NCBI GenBank assembly: GCA_037349315.1
Contig: JBAIAC010000027.1
Span: 9,181,501 to 9,245,500 of the forward strand
DNA length: 64,000 nt
Source of the DNA: Chelydra serpentina
Lineage: Eukaryota; Chordata; Testudines; Chelydridae
Direction of reading: 5' to 3'
Of this stretch, positions 10,681 to 22,737 are shown piece by piece. The notes under the pieces were generated by a model. The model saw nothing but the letters and a program-made list of their open reading frames with translations, had not been told where the DNA came from and made no database searches. The stretch's first letter is position 1. Every line of letters starts with the position of its first letter. The translations under genes and the position numbers were made by a program.

Positions 10681-12163
10681 GCATGTATAAACATAAAATC
10701 TTCTGTATGTATGTAGCCATAAACAAATGTTACCCGGCTTTATCACTTTATTTCAGACTCCCTGCATCTAGAACGAAATCTTCTCCCGAATCTGTTTCTA
10801 ACAGATCTGGGGGAAAGAATTTCAAAGCAGCATGTGTGGGTGTTTGCTGTGCAGCTCCTGTTTTGTTTTGTTTTTTCCCCCTGAATCTGTGGGAGCTGCA
10901 CAGTTAAAACCCTGCCTGCTTCCCTTGAAAATCGACTTGCTTCTGTCGATGCAACCCCCCTCCAAAGAGAGCCGGTGTCAGGAAGCATTTGTCTGAGCTG
11001 TTGCTACGAAATGTCACTGCCTCACACCCTCACCGTAAGCCATTTGCAATCAGCCTGATCTTGGGTTTTTATCTCTGCCTAATTCGCTTGAAAGGTCACT
11101 GGAAACCTCTCTGAGGACGCTTGTCTCATTATAGCACTGGGCGAGTCTGTGGGTTTGAAAAACAGCAGAATGCACTCGGTGGAGAGAAACAGGGGATAGA
11201 ATGATCTTATTTAATGGACTGAAGTAGCTATGCACAGGAAGGCAAATGCATGCGTCGTTCCAAAGGGTTTGTGCAGTACATTGAAACTTGCACTAGAGAC
11301 TTTACCTTCCGATGGTCCCACTGGACACTTTAAAGTGTGTTTCTCCTCTTCAGCGAGGATTAGTACAAACAGAATCATGAGTCCTGTGTTTGTCTCTCAG
11401 CGGCTTCCCTAAGGAACGTGATTATTTTAAAAAAAAGTCTCTTCTAACTTCACAGCCCTACAAACTCAGCCTGGGATCTGAGAGTCAAGCTGAGTCCTTT
11501 TCTTCCCCTTCATCAGCTATCAAACACTGCTCCCAATTGCCTCTCGGCAACCTCATTGTCTGCAGCCGGAGCTCTCGGCAACACCTGCTTTCGGTGGGTT
11601 TGCACAGCTGGCAGTGCCTGGAGCTTAGTAAACACAGGAGGGAGCACAAGAGATCAGGGTGGGGTTGTTAACCCTTTGTGTCCCCGTCGTTGCTAATGGT
11701 TGCGATGGCTGCGGTTTTCTGACTGCCAGCAGGCCGAGGAAGCAGCCACCTTGTATCTAATACAAATATGCTGCTAACTGATGTCTTCATGTAGCATGAT
11801 GGTGTAGTAAGAAGCCGCTCATTGGCCTACGTTCCTGTCATTCACTAACCTAAGGAGCCAGGGCTGGAAATGGTGTTTAGCTCCATGGTGCAGCGATACC
11901 GCCGAGGAACCATGTTCTATAGTCAGAGTTGGTTACATCCACAACACCTCTGCTGGACGGCACCTGGCTTTTTAGTCTGTCCTGTCTTCCTACCCTTCAG
12001 CTTGCTGCTGATATGCAGCTGGGGTGATGTATTTAAGGGCATTTCAGTTGTACTGGGGCATAGAAACGAATCCTGGAATAATGACTGGAGTAACGAGAGC
12101 ACAAACAATTCAAGTAAACATAAAGGTCTGAATTTGGAGGGGAATAAAAGGGGAAATTATCTG
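10681..12163. other. probable intron, nothing recognised
   Basis: Unassigned sequence upstream of the SGSM2 exon. No exon-like block or named repeat is visible. Confidence 0.4.
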
Positions 12164-12195
12164 CCTTGGACTCTCCTTCCACAGAGCTGATGGAA
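12164..12195 (+). repeat. 32-bp segment duplicated at 15,753
   Basis: This 32-mer, starting ccttggactctcc and ending agctgatggaa, is repeated exactly in the same orientation at 15,753-15,784. Here it ends 47 nt before the SGSM2 exon, close to where a branch point and pyrimidine tract would lie. I cannot tell whether it belongs to a dispersed repeat. Confidence 0.8.
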
Positions 12196-12242
12196 CCGAC
12201 ATGCAAAATCTCCCTATCAATATCCTTTGTCTTTTCTTTCAG

Positions 12243-12318
12243 GTAAAACAGATCATGGAAGAAGCCGTCACCAGGAAATTTGTGCATGAAGACAGCAGTC
12301 ACATCATCGCCTTGTGTG
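12243..12318 (+). CDS. SGSM2: SGSM2 internal exon (RUN-domain start)
   Basis: SGSM proteins combine an N-terminal RUN domain with a C-terminal TBC Rab-GAP domain and act as modulators of Rab and Rap small G proteins on membranes. This exon follows a pyrimidine-rich tract ending cttttctttcag and is followed by the donor gtaaatgag. It has 25 complete codons plus one base (entry phase 0, exit phase 1). The peptide contains [16 protein letters not shown] and ends SSHIIALC, with the extra G starting a likely glycine codon. The IALCG ending fits SGSM2 better than its paralogue SGSM1, from memory of the family. The exon lies close to the protein N terminus. No other exon of the gene is recognised, so the coding region is partial. 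The antisense ORF over it (12033-12302) is a shadow. SGSM1 or an undescribed paralogue remains possible. Confidence 0.82.
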
Positions 12319-12569
12319 GTAAATGAGACGTTTGCAAACCGCTTCAGCTAACCGGTGGCCTTTCTTCTTAATTTCCTTATCAAATCAATGTTTGTTCCCC
12401 GGTGGGTGTAAGTGCACCACGGTTGCGTTGCGAAAGCAGAGATCTGAATGTTACAAAAGTTAGGAAATTCAGAATTCAGCCCCTCTCCCCCACCCCCAGC
12501 TCCCTCACATTTAGCTCCTTTGATGTTCTCATGACAATGATCACATCCCCCAGTATCTGAGAGGTGGCG
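12319..12569. other. start of the downstream intron
   Basis: It begins with the donor gtaaatgag and continues as non-coding sequence with a short C-rich tract near 12,482-12,500. No repeat is recognised. Confidence 0.5.
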
Positions 12570-12745
12570 TGATCCAGGGCATGCGGCTCTGGGGCAGGAC
12601 TGAGAAAATCTGCATTCTATTCCCATCTCGGCCACTGAGTTGTCTGTTTAGATTGTAAAGAGTTTGTGGCAGAGGCGATTTCTTCACTATACGTTTGTAC
12701 TGTGCCTAGCACAGTGGGGCTCCCGGTAATCAGAGCATTCCCGGG
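12570..12745 (+). mobile_element. SINE with L2-like tail, degraded
   Basis: A worn tRNA-like part (tctattcccatctcggccac) is followed by the tail tagattgtaaagagtttgtg and gtactgtgcctagcacagtg. The central part is missing, so this is an internally deleted copy. Confidence 0.6.
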
Positions 12746-12747
12746 GG

Positions 12748-12960
12748 CAGCAGTGTGGGTTAGTGGGCTGAGCAGAGGTCTGAGAACCGGAAATAATTCT
12801 TGGACAAGTCGTTTAACCTGTCTGTGCTATTTTCTCCATCTTTAAAATCGGGATAGCCACCTACCCTTTATATGACTGCTGTGAAGACGGCCTGCTTGTT
12901 CAGCGCTTTGAGAATACAAAATGCTAGATGCGGGCTAAATATTGCTTGTAAGCAGCCTGG
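12748..12960 (+). mobile_element. CORE/MIR-like SINE
   Basis: It shows cagcagtgtgggttagtggg, then ggacaagtcgtttaacctgt, tctccatctttaaaatcggg and a gtgaagacgg segment in the expected order. It directly follows another SINE copy in the same orientation. Confidence 0.65.
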
Positions 12961-14321
12961 TTGTGTTCGAAGTAGGCTGTGAAGAGAGTTTAGTAGGTCC
13001 CTTGAAAAATGACCACCTGTGTTTTGAGAGATTGGGATAGCTAGGGAGTTGTATCTGTACTAATAACTAGAACTCTTACGGCTTTGTCCTGGGTGATATT
13101 TTTGCACCTGGGAGATTTTCAACGCCAAATGGGAGATTTGGCTGTCCATTTTCCATCCATTTCAAGGATGTTCAAATCTCCTGGGCAGCTTTGAAAATTT
13201 CACTCTCGGCCTTTTGAATATATAACGCAGTTGTCCGCGTCTACAGGTTACACAAAATATTATGCATGAAGCCACATGCTTCAGGTCACAGAGCTCTCTA
13301 ATTGGAAGGGTGCATTGATTTCTCCATCTAAAGTTCCTTCTTCAGAAGACTCATTCCTTTTTGCATTGCTAACATCGATTTTCCCTGCAAAACTGACTAA
13401 CTTAATGAATAGGTAGCCTGGGCTGGGTGAAAACACTTTAATCACCACCTTTGACTGCTCTTTGCCATCTTGCACCGTCCCTCATGAACACAGCGCACAT
13501 GTATGTAATTATAAATGGACCCATGAAACCTCATCAGGGCTCCCACTGAGTAATTCTACTACCTTCTCATTTAAAGTTCCTCTGGGTCAAATTAAGCCTT
13601 GTCGTAACACTGTTGACGCGAACTGCGTTATATCCAAGATGGATTTGGCAGCTTGAAGGGACTTAATTTATTACAAGAGGTGGTGGAAGGAGAGAAGTTT
13701 TCATTCAGAATTGTGCATGGTGAGGGTGTCAACCTCCCTTTACTGCGTTACAGACCCAAACACAACGGCGTTGAGCTAGTTCCAAAAAACCAGAAAGAGA
13801 TCCTGGCCATAGCCACAATTATCCGAGCTGAGTAAAGTGCTAGTCAAAGCAGTGTCAATATTGGCAAGTATGTTTAGATATTTAAAATTCTTTGGCACAC
13901 TTGTAAGTATCAAAGTTCAGCTTTGAGGGGGATCCCCCTCTGTGATCCTCCCGCTGCAGCAAAGGGTCCGATTCAGCCACCTATATTCCCATTAAGAAGT
14001 ACCTTCATCCATGAGTTGTCCCATTGGCTTCACTGGCACTATTTGAGGAATATGGTGCTATTCGGTATGAGTAAGGATGGCAGAGTCTGGCCCAAAATGC
14101 CTTTCTAATGGGTGTGGTCTTTCAAGAATAGAAATAGTAAAAATCAGGTAGGATTTTTGATGCCTAAACCATCCATTTGGCTACAGGATTTTTCAGATTT
14201 TACTTTCCACGGCAGTATGGGCGAAGTGCAGTATTGTATACATGATGTATCTGTGCGGCTGGTCATGATCTCAGGCAGACACTTAGACATGTGCTTAGTC
14301 CCACTGAAGTTTCTTCCTGAA
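12961..14321. other. intronic, nothing recognised
   Basis: About 1.4 kb with no named repeat or exon. Short ORFs of around 60 codons have no domain. Confidence 0.4.
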
Positions 14322-14566
14322 GAACATAAAAACGGCCATACTGGGTCAGGCCAATGGTCCATCTAGCTCAGTATCCTGTCCTCTGACGGTGGCCAATGCC
14401 AGACAATTCAGAGGGAATGAACAGAACAGGGCAATTATCGAGTGATCCATCCCCTGTTGTCCAGGCCCAGCTTCTGACCGTTAGCGGTTTAGGGACACCT
14501 TGACCATCTTGGCTAATCGTTATTGATGGACTATCTTCCATGAACTTGTCCTCTATTCTTGAGACT
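14322..14566 (-). mobile_element. CR1-type LINE 3' end, minus strand
   Basis: It starts with aacggccatactgggtcagg and continues gtccatctagctcagtatcc and ggtggccaatgccaga. This is the reverse of the 3' end seen on the plus strand at 8,640-8,726, so both copies belong to the same CR1 subfamily. Only the 3' untranslated part is present. Confidence 0.85.
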
Positions 14567-15752
14567 TAAAGGCAAGAGTTTACAATAAGAAAATAGTTTA
14601 ACATAATCAGGAAAACTCCTCAGCATAACGACCATCTCACGCCTATGGGGGTGGCTGGCAGTCTTCCTAAAGGCACCTGAGTTGGGGGTAGGGGAGAAAG
14701 CTGAGCTGTAGTTAACCCCATGTGTACCAAGGGCTGGGAAAAACTCTTGCCCCCTCAGCAGAGATGTCAAAATTTGAATGAGTACTCAGATAAAAAACCC
14801 CTCTTGCCCCTGGAGAGTGGTTGCTTTGGGTTTGGGTTGAGGTCCGTGGCGGTGGGGTGAAACTTATACTGCCTGTGCTGGTGGATAAATAGAACGGCGT
14901 AGTCAGTTTCTCAAAGAGCTCAACTCCCGTTGAGAAGATGAGATGCGGGGTGATAAACTCTGGTCCCTTCATTTAGGTGGCTAAAATGGGTGCCGTTGGG
15001 TTCCGGGCTCTTTTGAATATCCAGCCCACACTTGCAAAAATCTGGCACTATTCGCCAGTATTGGATACTCCTTCTGCCCCAGACCCCCACCGATCACATA
15101 TTGCTGGGAAGTAAAACTAGTTTTAATGGCAAAGGAGTGTCTGCCCATAAATCCTTGCCTCCCCTCTACAGATACTTTAAATACTCTTTGATGTGCGATC
15201 AGATTTAGCCGTGGGAGATACTTGCTAGCCTGTGGAGAATATCCATCTAAATTCCTCTCTCGGATTTCACGGCACACAGGTCCTGTGGCTAAAAATATCT
15301 AACGAAGTATTGATAGTGACGCAGAGGTTCGAATAGTGGAAGCTGAAGCTGGCTTTAAAAGCCCGTGGGGTTGTTTGAAGAAATAACTGTTGATGTCAGA
15401 TCTTGAATTTGCAAAGTGCTAAGGGTCACAATTTCTTTTTGCTGGCAAGCTTCGTGCCTGGAAAGCACGATTCTCATTCCCACTTTCACTTTTGTGCCTG
15501 CCTGTTAGCATATGAGAGGGTGATTCTACTCTGCAAACATGGCTTCCTGCGGGGTCTATGATTATTGTGGGCCAAGGATAAATTTGCTCAAGTTTCAGGT
15601 AACAGATGTATACATTTCCAGACCTGCAGACGCCGCATGGGACTGATTTTCTCCCCCAGCCCCAGGCCCTAACGGGAGTTGAGTGCCCAATTTCCATTGG
15701 ATTACAGTGGAAATTGGACAACAAAATTCCATAAGAGGAGTAAAAATCCCAG
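14567..15752. other. intronic, nothing recognised
   Basis: No exon-like block or named repeat is visible. The longest ORF is 139 codons on the minus strand (15,419-15,838). It has no recognisable domain and includes the duplicated 32-mer. Confidence 0.4.
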
Positions 15753-15784
15753 CCTTGGACTCTCCTTCCACAGAGCTGATGGAA
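15753..15784 (+). repeat. second copy of the 32-bp segment near the SGSM2 exon
   Basis: It is identical over 32 nt to 12,164-12,195, about 3.6 kb away in the same orientation. Flanking sequence differs, apart from a loosely similar A-rich stretch upstream. Confidence 0.8.
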
Positions 15785-16854
15785 GAATCTGCAGGTCAAA
15801 TTCTGCCCTAAATCCACTTTGAGGAGTTGTGAGGACATATCAGTTGAGATTAACCAACGTAGCTCGGTGCTGATGCTTGTTACATTGGTTCGTCTCCTGT
15901 TTTGAGGCTTGAAGCTTGTGATGACTGGGTAGAGTTGTCTGGCACTAAGGAAGATGCTTATGTCAAAAAGCTGGCCAGCTTGTCCCCTGTGGCAGAGTAT
16001 TTATTAAGGACTAAATTGTCCCGTTAGACACGGGCCTGACACAGCTGACTAGGTATGGGGAAGAGAACAGGGCACAGAGAAGCTCTACAGAAATCCCCGG
16101 GCGCCCCTTCTTGTGCTGGGGGATGGGAGAGAGTCGTTTGCTACGTTCCTTTTAGGGGAGTAGGTTGCTCTCCCCCATTTCTCACAAGCCTCCTGGCGAC
16201 TCTATGGCTCCACCTCCTCCCCAATCATGCCACAGTGCATCCCTGGCTACTCCTATTCTCTCCCCACTCATTCCTGCCCTGCCCTGAGGGGCAGCCCCTC
16301 TGCTCCCCAAAGCACTGTGCATTGCCACGTGATCACCCCAATGTGGCTAGTGAGATGGGAATGAATCTTTCCCCTGTCTCTCCCCTGCCCGCCCACCCAC
16401 TACTTCCCTGCACTTGGCCGAGTTAGTAGGACCAAGCTAGTCCTAACCACGTATTTTATAGACCTCTTTCTCCGTGTTGTTTGTGGTTGATGCACAATAC
16501 CACCGTCTTTTGGAGTGGGCGGCTTTGCAGCTGTTGCTCTTTGAGGCTCTGCTTATTTAAAAAAAATTCTTTTTTTTTTTTTTTTTTAAATGGAGGCTCC
16601 ATTAGACACTGTTTTAGTTCCTCATCTGTAAGACAGGATGAAAAACAATACTTCCCTTCTCCCCCTTTGCCTTCCTTGTCAGCACAGATCCTGATCCTCC
16701 AAAGAACACCACGTTGGCAGACCTCTGCCGCCTTCAGTGCGGGGTCTGCATTGTTTCACGTCATAGCATCAGGGCCTTAGATGTTACGTTTTCTGGGGCA
16801 GGGACTTTTTGTGACTATGTACACGTACAGCATCTCGCAAGTAGCAGCACTGCC
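15785..16854. other. intronic, with a T-rich run near 16,570
   Basis: It contains a run of 18 T near 16,570-16,587, and a pyrimidine-rich block at about 16,170-16,420 that produces a 123-codon ORF with no recognisable domain. A weak SINE-like cctcatctgtaagacaggat lies at 16,620-16,640. Confidence 0.4.
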
Positions 16855-16985
16855 AAGCCTAAGCATTTAAAAAAACAAACAGGAGCCAGGCCTGAAAAAT
16901 CATGAGAGTTAGAAAAAGTAAATTTGGGGTTGTTTTTATTTGCGTTAGGGTTTATCTGGATCTTTTCTCCACAGCCAGGAGGGCT
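16855..16985 (+). mobile_element. fragment of the 'aatcatgag' element
   Basis: It has gaaaaatcatgagagttaga, then ttggggttgtttttatttgc and cacagccaggagggctagaa. The ggctagaaa word is shared with the 7.6-kb copy, which supports the assignment. The ends are not defined. Confidence 0.5.
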
Positions 16986-19029
16986 AGAAATTTGCTTAAT
17001 TTTTTTAGAAATGATGCCCGAGTTTCTCACTGACTCCACAAGCTAGAGTTTTAAGGTTCGCACCAAATATCGTGAGGTGCACGAAAGAATTGTGAGCATT
17101 GTCAACACGGCAATATGGCTCTGATCTTGGCTGGAGCGTGAAATGTTGTGTGCAGTCACCTCTCAACATGGTCTTTAAAATAGAGTGGGTTAAAGCCACA
17201 TGATATAGGTATAAAACGCACAAGCAGTCTCTCATTTTCCTTACCGACTACACCGTGTGCTACCCAGTTTGTACTCCTGCATTGCAAAGAAATATTAGCC
17301 AGTGTAATGTCTGTGTAAAGGGGAGAAAAGGCAGCTGTTTGTATCGGATAAAGCCTTCAGTTGAAATTAAGCAACGCTGTCAAAAATTCCCCATCCCCAG
17401 CTGGGCCCTTGTTCTCTGTGTGATATTGTGTCGGGACTAAGGAGTGAGTAACTCTTCATTAGCCAGCTTGCTGTTGCTAGGCAGTCGTGATTAGCCTAAG
17501 AAAGTATTCTGACTTCTGCTTTGAATGTAAGAAGAGACGATAATTAACTCCGTACAAGGTGTAGGTGAAGCTGAATGTTTTGATATCACCTTAGCTAATT
17601 GAATAGAGAAGCCACCGTGTTTCCAGCAGATGTGGCTAAACAGTGCCTGGCTGGCCCCTGCTTTGGGTTTCCCAGCTCGCTCGCTCTCTCCAGGAGATAT
17701 ATTCTCCCTCTATTTAAAACTCAGTATGTGAGTCACTTGCTGCAAGTCGTCTTTTTATAAATATAGCATACTTGTGAATCATTTGACGCTCCTGCGAAGC
17801 TGGGCTTAGCAAAGGTCTCTCTAAATGCGCTGGGATTGCTTTTTGGTCCCTGTTATGCGCTGTGCTAACGGCAAGCCTGCTAGTCTTCCTAGATCTTGAG
17901 TGGCTAGAAGAGCCTGTGTGGCTTGGCAAACTCATGCTCCTCTCCCCATACACGTATCACCATGAGCCCTGCTCGCTCTGCATGTGGTAGGCGGGACGGG
18001 TGAAACCGAGGGGTGTTTGAGAACCCGAAGGAGGAATGCAAAGGAGTCAGCACCGTCAGTGACTACTGAGTCAGTTGCAGATAGATCCCCCCCACCCCGC
18101 GATGCATATAGTGTTGAGGCTGGGCGAACTCCCCCCTAGTGGGTCCGTTGGTTCTGCTGAATGGATGGAGGGCAGTGCTGGAGCGGACGCACGGAGAGTT
18201 GGGCTCTGTGCCGTCTCTGCAGAGTCCAACGTGTGGAGGCAAGTTTAGGGCCCCAGCCACTGGTTCAGTGAACATGAACCACTGTGTAGGGATGAACAGG
18301 GGTCAGGGTCTGCAATAGACACTGCGCGGGGCTTGGGGGTTGACTCCATCCCCGCCCACCCTCTGCCCAGTTCCCCAGACAAATGCCATGTAAAGGTTCG
18401 AGGGGGGAAGAATTTCACCCTAAGGGAACCCCGATGTGTTGAAGATCCCAGATCCGTAGGGGCTGCTGGTGCAGCTGTTCCTTGGGCATGAGGCCAGACT
18501 GGCTGCCACTCTGTGGAGCCTCCGGTTCTCTCCTATCCCCTTGCGGAGAGGGAATGCTGGGGCCACAGAGCCTGTATGAGTCTGGAGTCTGCTCCCGTTC
18601 TGTATCCTTTGGGAGGATCCGTCCTCCCATTACCCAGTGGAATTCCCCAGCGCCTTGTTGAATTACTGACGCTGGGTGCAGGGGAGGGAGACTGGCTCAA
18701 AGGTCAGAGATTTTAGCCAAAGAATAGAAAACTCCTGCGTCCATTTTAAAATGTTCCTGGTGCTGTCTTGGTACAGCCATATCTATAGGAATCGTAAAAA
18801 GACCGATGACATGGTCCAGATCTTCACCTGATGTAAACTGGAGTAGCGCCCTAGACCTCATTAGAGCTATACGCTCATCCCCTAGCTAAAGATCTAGCCC
18901 CTTGTCTTCGAATACACTGACAAAAGATGCTAGAATTAGTTTCGCCAGGAGTTGTGCTAATCCAGCTCTCAATAAAAACCTGCCTTCAAATAATGTTTCC
19001 TTGTGTATCTCTCATTCAGAGAATTCTGG
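16986..19029. other. intronic, nothing recognised
   Basis: About 2 kb without an assigned repeat or exon. The ORFs over this stretch are short and lie on both strands. Confidence 0.4.
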
Positions 19030-19140
19030 AATTAGCTGCTTGTATTGTAAGCCCTTTGGGGCAGAGACTGTCTTTTTTGTTCTGTATTTGTACAGCGCCT
19101 AGCACGATGGGCCCCGGTCTCCAATTGGGGCCACTACGTT
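19030..19140 (+). mobile_element. L2-like tail fragment
   Basis: It reads ttgtaagccctttggggcag, agactgtctttt, then atttgtacagcgcctagcac and gatgggccccggtctc. This is the 3' tail shared with the SINE copies at 10.3, 12.7 and 48.5 kb, here without a tRNA-like head. Confidence 0.7.
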
Positions 19141-22100
19141 TTTCTGTACTTCCAGTAATAATTTCTTTAGTCCTATTGAGGTGAAGTTGGAGGGCGGGCA
19201 TTTATGGCTTTTCTTCTGCTGGACCCTGACATGAGTCCAAATGATTAACTTCCCACATGTTCAGGTGGAATATTCACCTGCTTCAGAGGTTCAAAACTGT
19301 TGGGGCCGCTCCATTCCCAGCTTCATCAAACACCTTGCGACAGAGCCTGAGAACAGGAGCCTCCGTCTATGCTTCTTACGTTCGGGTCCTGGAGGAAGGA
19401 ACGAGCGCCCGGAGTTTTGCTGGGTTTCCTGGATCTTGCTTGTGTCATCATTGAACCCAGAGGATGGACCATCCCTGGTTTCACAGGTTGTGATGAAACC
19501 TCTCGCAGACGGTTCAGAACACTGGAGGAGCGAGCATTAAAACGACTGATGCTCTGGTAGCACGCACTTCACCTTGACAAAGATTTCTGCATTGGGCCAT
19601 AGATGCAAAGGTACCTTATTGCTAATCCTCCCTTTTGTGCCCCCGTCCCCTGTACACGTTCTCCTTTGTGTTACTACAGGAAATACCATGATTCAGGACC
19701 AGGGACAGCTCCCCTCCACCAACATTTCAACCCAGTGCTTCGGTTACCTTCCCCTGGGTGCTATTCAGTGCAGAGCTATCCCATACCCCTTGGAGGTGGT
19801 GTTTGTCTCTGTGATCTGACTAACAGGAAAAACCAGCGCTGACCCAGTCACTGTTGTGGAAAAAGCTGGACGTAGATGTATGTGTTTTCAAACCTATTTA
19901 TAGCTCAGTGATGTCCCTGTTCTTTAAGCACATCCGATTTTTAGACCTCCAGTTACGTGACTCAAAGCTTTGCTCTCCGAGAGCAGCACGCTTTGTACCC
20001 ACACTGTAACATGGGCTAATGAGTGACAGGGATTGTGTTTCTCAAAGCCATGCTAGCTAACTGTGAAGTCCTTCTGAGCTGCCTTCATGGGGAAGAAATG
20101 AATGATGCCAGCACTGGAGGTTTTGTTTGCTTGTACTCCACCCACAGCTCTTTAACTGGCAGGAGCTATTGCAGTATGTTGTGGAGGGGGAATGAATCAG
20201 GCTGGAAAGTTTGAGTAGCATTTTTGCAACCGAATTAAGAAAACGTCCCTCTATTGAAAGCTCTCCGGGGCAGGAGCGGTTCGGTGTTTGTCCAGTGCCC
20301 AGCGTGGTGGGGCTTCAAATCTAGTTCTCTGGCTGGTCCTGTAATACAAATCCTATTGGGGAGAGAGATTTTCTTGAGTGTTTGTAGGTTTAAGTGTGTG
20401 GGGTTTTTTGGTAGTGTAGGTCCTAACCAGACCTCCGGAGTTGCTCTGCCTGGAAAATCTTATCTCCAACCCTGCTTCATCTACACAATTGCAAACATTA
20501 TTATAACTTTTGTATATAGTAATTTTTGAAAGAAAGGAAGAGCGTGTTATACATTCACTAGCAACGAATTCAAGTCTGTCTGGATCAACATTAGTAGCGT
20601 GGAGACCTTCAAAATGATCAGCCTGGTTTTAAATACTCTATTCCCCCCCTTTCAATATCCTGTTTGTGGGTAGCACATACCTTTACTCTTAGCAAATATA
20701 TTCACTTGCTAAAGCAAAGGCTTCTATTCCATTATATGCCTTGTAGAGATTTTATTCAGTTATCTTATTCCGTCATCTGTTCGCTTTTAAAGCATCACAC
20801 TGAGCAGATAAGATTTGGCTCAGTTAGCATGGAGACATGCAGACCTTTAAGCTTGGCTTGTTTCTTATTGTGTCAGTTATTGGTGCTTGCTTCCTTGTGC
20901 AGCAAATGTGCTTTAATGTCGTGAGCTTGATGGGAGAAAACTGGCCATGTCTATATCTTGATTTCTAAACCCAGTTTAAGATATTTGGAATCTGAAGGCT
21001 GTCTCTGTGTTGGCAGCATTGGCGTTGCAGAGCAAGCGGAATCAATAGCTTATTACTGGGCTAAACACCGTAACGTTTGATGCTGTTGCAGCCACTGTGT
21101 GTATATATAGAAAAAAGGGCTTGGATTTGCTTAATAACCACATTGGTGCCTTTAAATGATAATTACACATTGATCTACGATACATACTGGGATTTATAGC
21201 CATCAACTGTGAGGATCTTACTCAGGCAGAAATCCCACTGGCTTCCACAAGTTAGTCTGAGTAAAAGATTTGGGCTGTAGAACCAGTTGTCACTGTGAAT
21301 CGCTGAGCATAATCACCACTGACACACGTGAGCTATGTTATGATAAACCTCCTTGTTACAGCAAAGTCGATGTGTTGGAGGAATGTCCCTGTGAATAGGA
21401 GCAGTTAGCAGGATCTGGGATGAAATTAGCTGTAAAACAATTTCAGTAAAACTACATTAGGAGCTGATCTTGTTGCCTTTATTTGCCCTTCGCACTGAGT
21501 AAGGGTTGTGGGATTAGTTAGATGTTGTTTTAAAATTGCACCGGTGCTTAATGTGCCTATGTTAGAGCTACAGGTGATGGTGACAAAGCCAGCCTGGTTT
21601 TGTTCCAAACGGACTCCAGCCAAGTGCCTGTCCCGCTGAACGCTTCCCATAATCCACTGGAATTGAGCCTACTTGCCACTTTGCCCCTCTGGTTGTTGAA
21701 AGGCTGGAAAACTTCCTGAGCGAGCCTGGACTGAAATATACGTTTGCACCAAAATGGCCTCCAGCTCCCTCCCCTCCCCAGGGTTTAGACAGGAAACCAG
21801 GTGGATCATGGTGGTTGTGATTGAAGTTTGGTTCATTTAAAAGCATCACTCAAAAGGAAATTCAAGGGAGGCAAACTCCCTGGAGTGCAACTGCAGAAGG
21901 TACTTGTGTGAGTGCCTTATGACTCAAATTCACCATGCTCCCTCCCCGCCCCCTAGCTCCAACCCACATGGGTTCTCGGGGCTTGTTTTCCACCCCATCC
22001 TGCTTTTCAACCTCCGAGCTTCTTCCTTGCAAAGCCCCATGATGCCCTGGTGCTTGGAAGGGACCCAGGGTAGAGAGGTTGACCAAGTGGGGAACAACAG

Positions 22101-22702
22101 GGCAAACGGTGGAGAAAAGCCAAAAGCAGCTTGCAGTGATGGCGCTTAGAGGTTGATCCTGCAAGGTGCTAAGCGCTCCCGACAGCCAGCAGCATCAAGG
22201 TGGGTATGCAGTGCGCTCAGCACCTCTTAGTCGGAGCTCAGCAGCTGGAAGGGTCAGGCTTTGAGGCTGCAGCCCTGAAATCTCTCAGATCTTGGCAGTG
22301 TGAGAGTGGAAATTCCCCAAGGATGCACCATTTCTAAACAGCTTCTCCGGTGTCACAAGCACTTTTATTAGATAAAAGGCACTGCTGGGCTGTACGCAGG
22401 ATGTGTCTTTCCCCCGCTTCTGCTCCTGTCTATAACAAGGTCATGGAACCTTGAACCCGGATGTGTTTCTTAACTGTTTAGGCTTCCCCCGCCCTTTATC
22501 CGTTGTCGACCTGTGCATACCCCGGTTTGTTGTGGGAGTGCTCTTAAGAGCCAGGCAGTGCATGCTGGTTTGTGGTTATAGGGTTGCCCGTACCTTCTGG
22601 GAAGATGAGGCTATTTAACATCCATTTGAAGTGTTTGTCCTGGAGGAAAACCTCGCAGAGTAGAAAGTCTTGAATCTCACGTCAATCCGAGTTACTTAGG
22701 CT

Positions 22703-22703
<1 letters not shown>
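19141..22703. other. intronic; one tail fragment near 20.26 kb
   Basis: The only repeat trace I can support is a tail fragment at about 20,250-20,315 (aagctctccggggcaggagc, then gtccagtgcccagcgtg). The 20.5-21.4 kb part is AT-rich. Three overlapping plus ORFs at 19,241-19,560 have no domain or splice context. Confidence 0.4.

Positions 22704-22735
<32 letters not shown>
22704..22735 (+). repeat. (AC)16 microsatellite
   Basis: Uninterrupted AC dinucleotide run followed by a short C run. It is long enough to be length-polymorphic. Confidence 0.97.

Positions 22736-22737
<2 letters not shown>

Noticed and set aside
12033..12302. Minus-strand ORF across the SGSM2 exon
   Set aside because: Antisense shadow of the plus-strand exon.
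16055..16426. 123-codon ORF rich in proline, leucine and serine
   Set aside because: Explained by a pyrimidine-rich tract; no recognisable protein.
22704..22735. Repeat array as a possible CRISPR
   Set aside because: It is a simple AC microsatellite; no spaced direct repeats exist in the window and the DNA is vertebrate.
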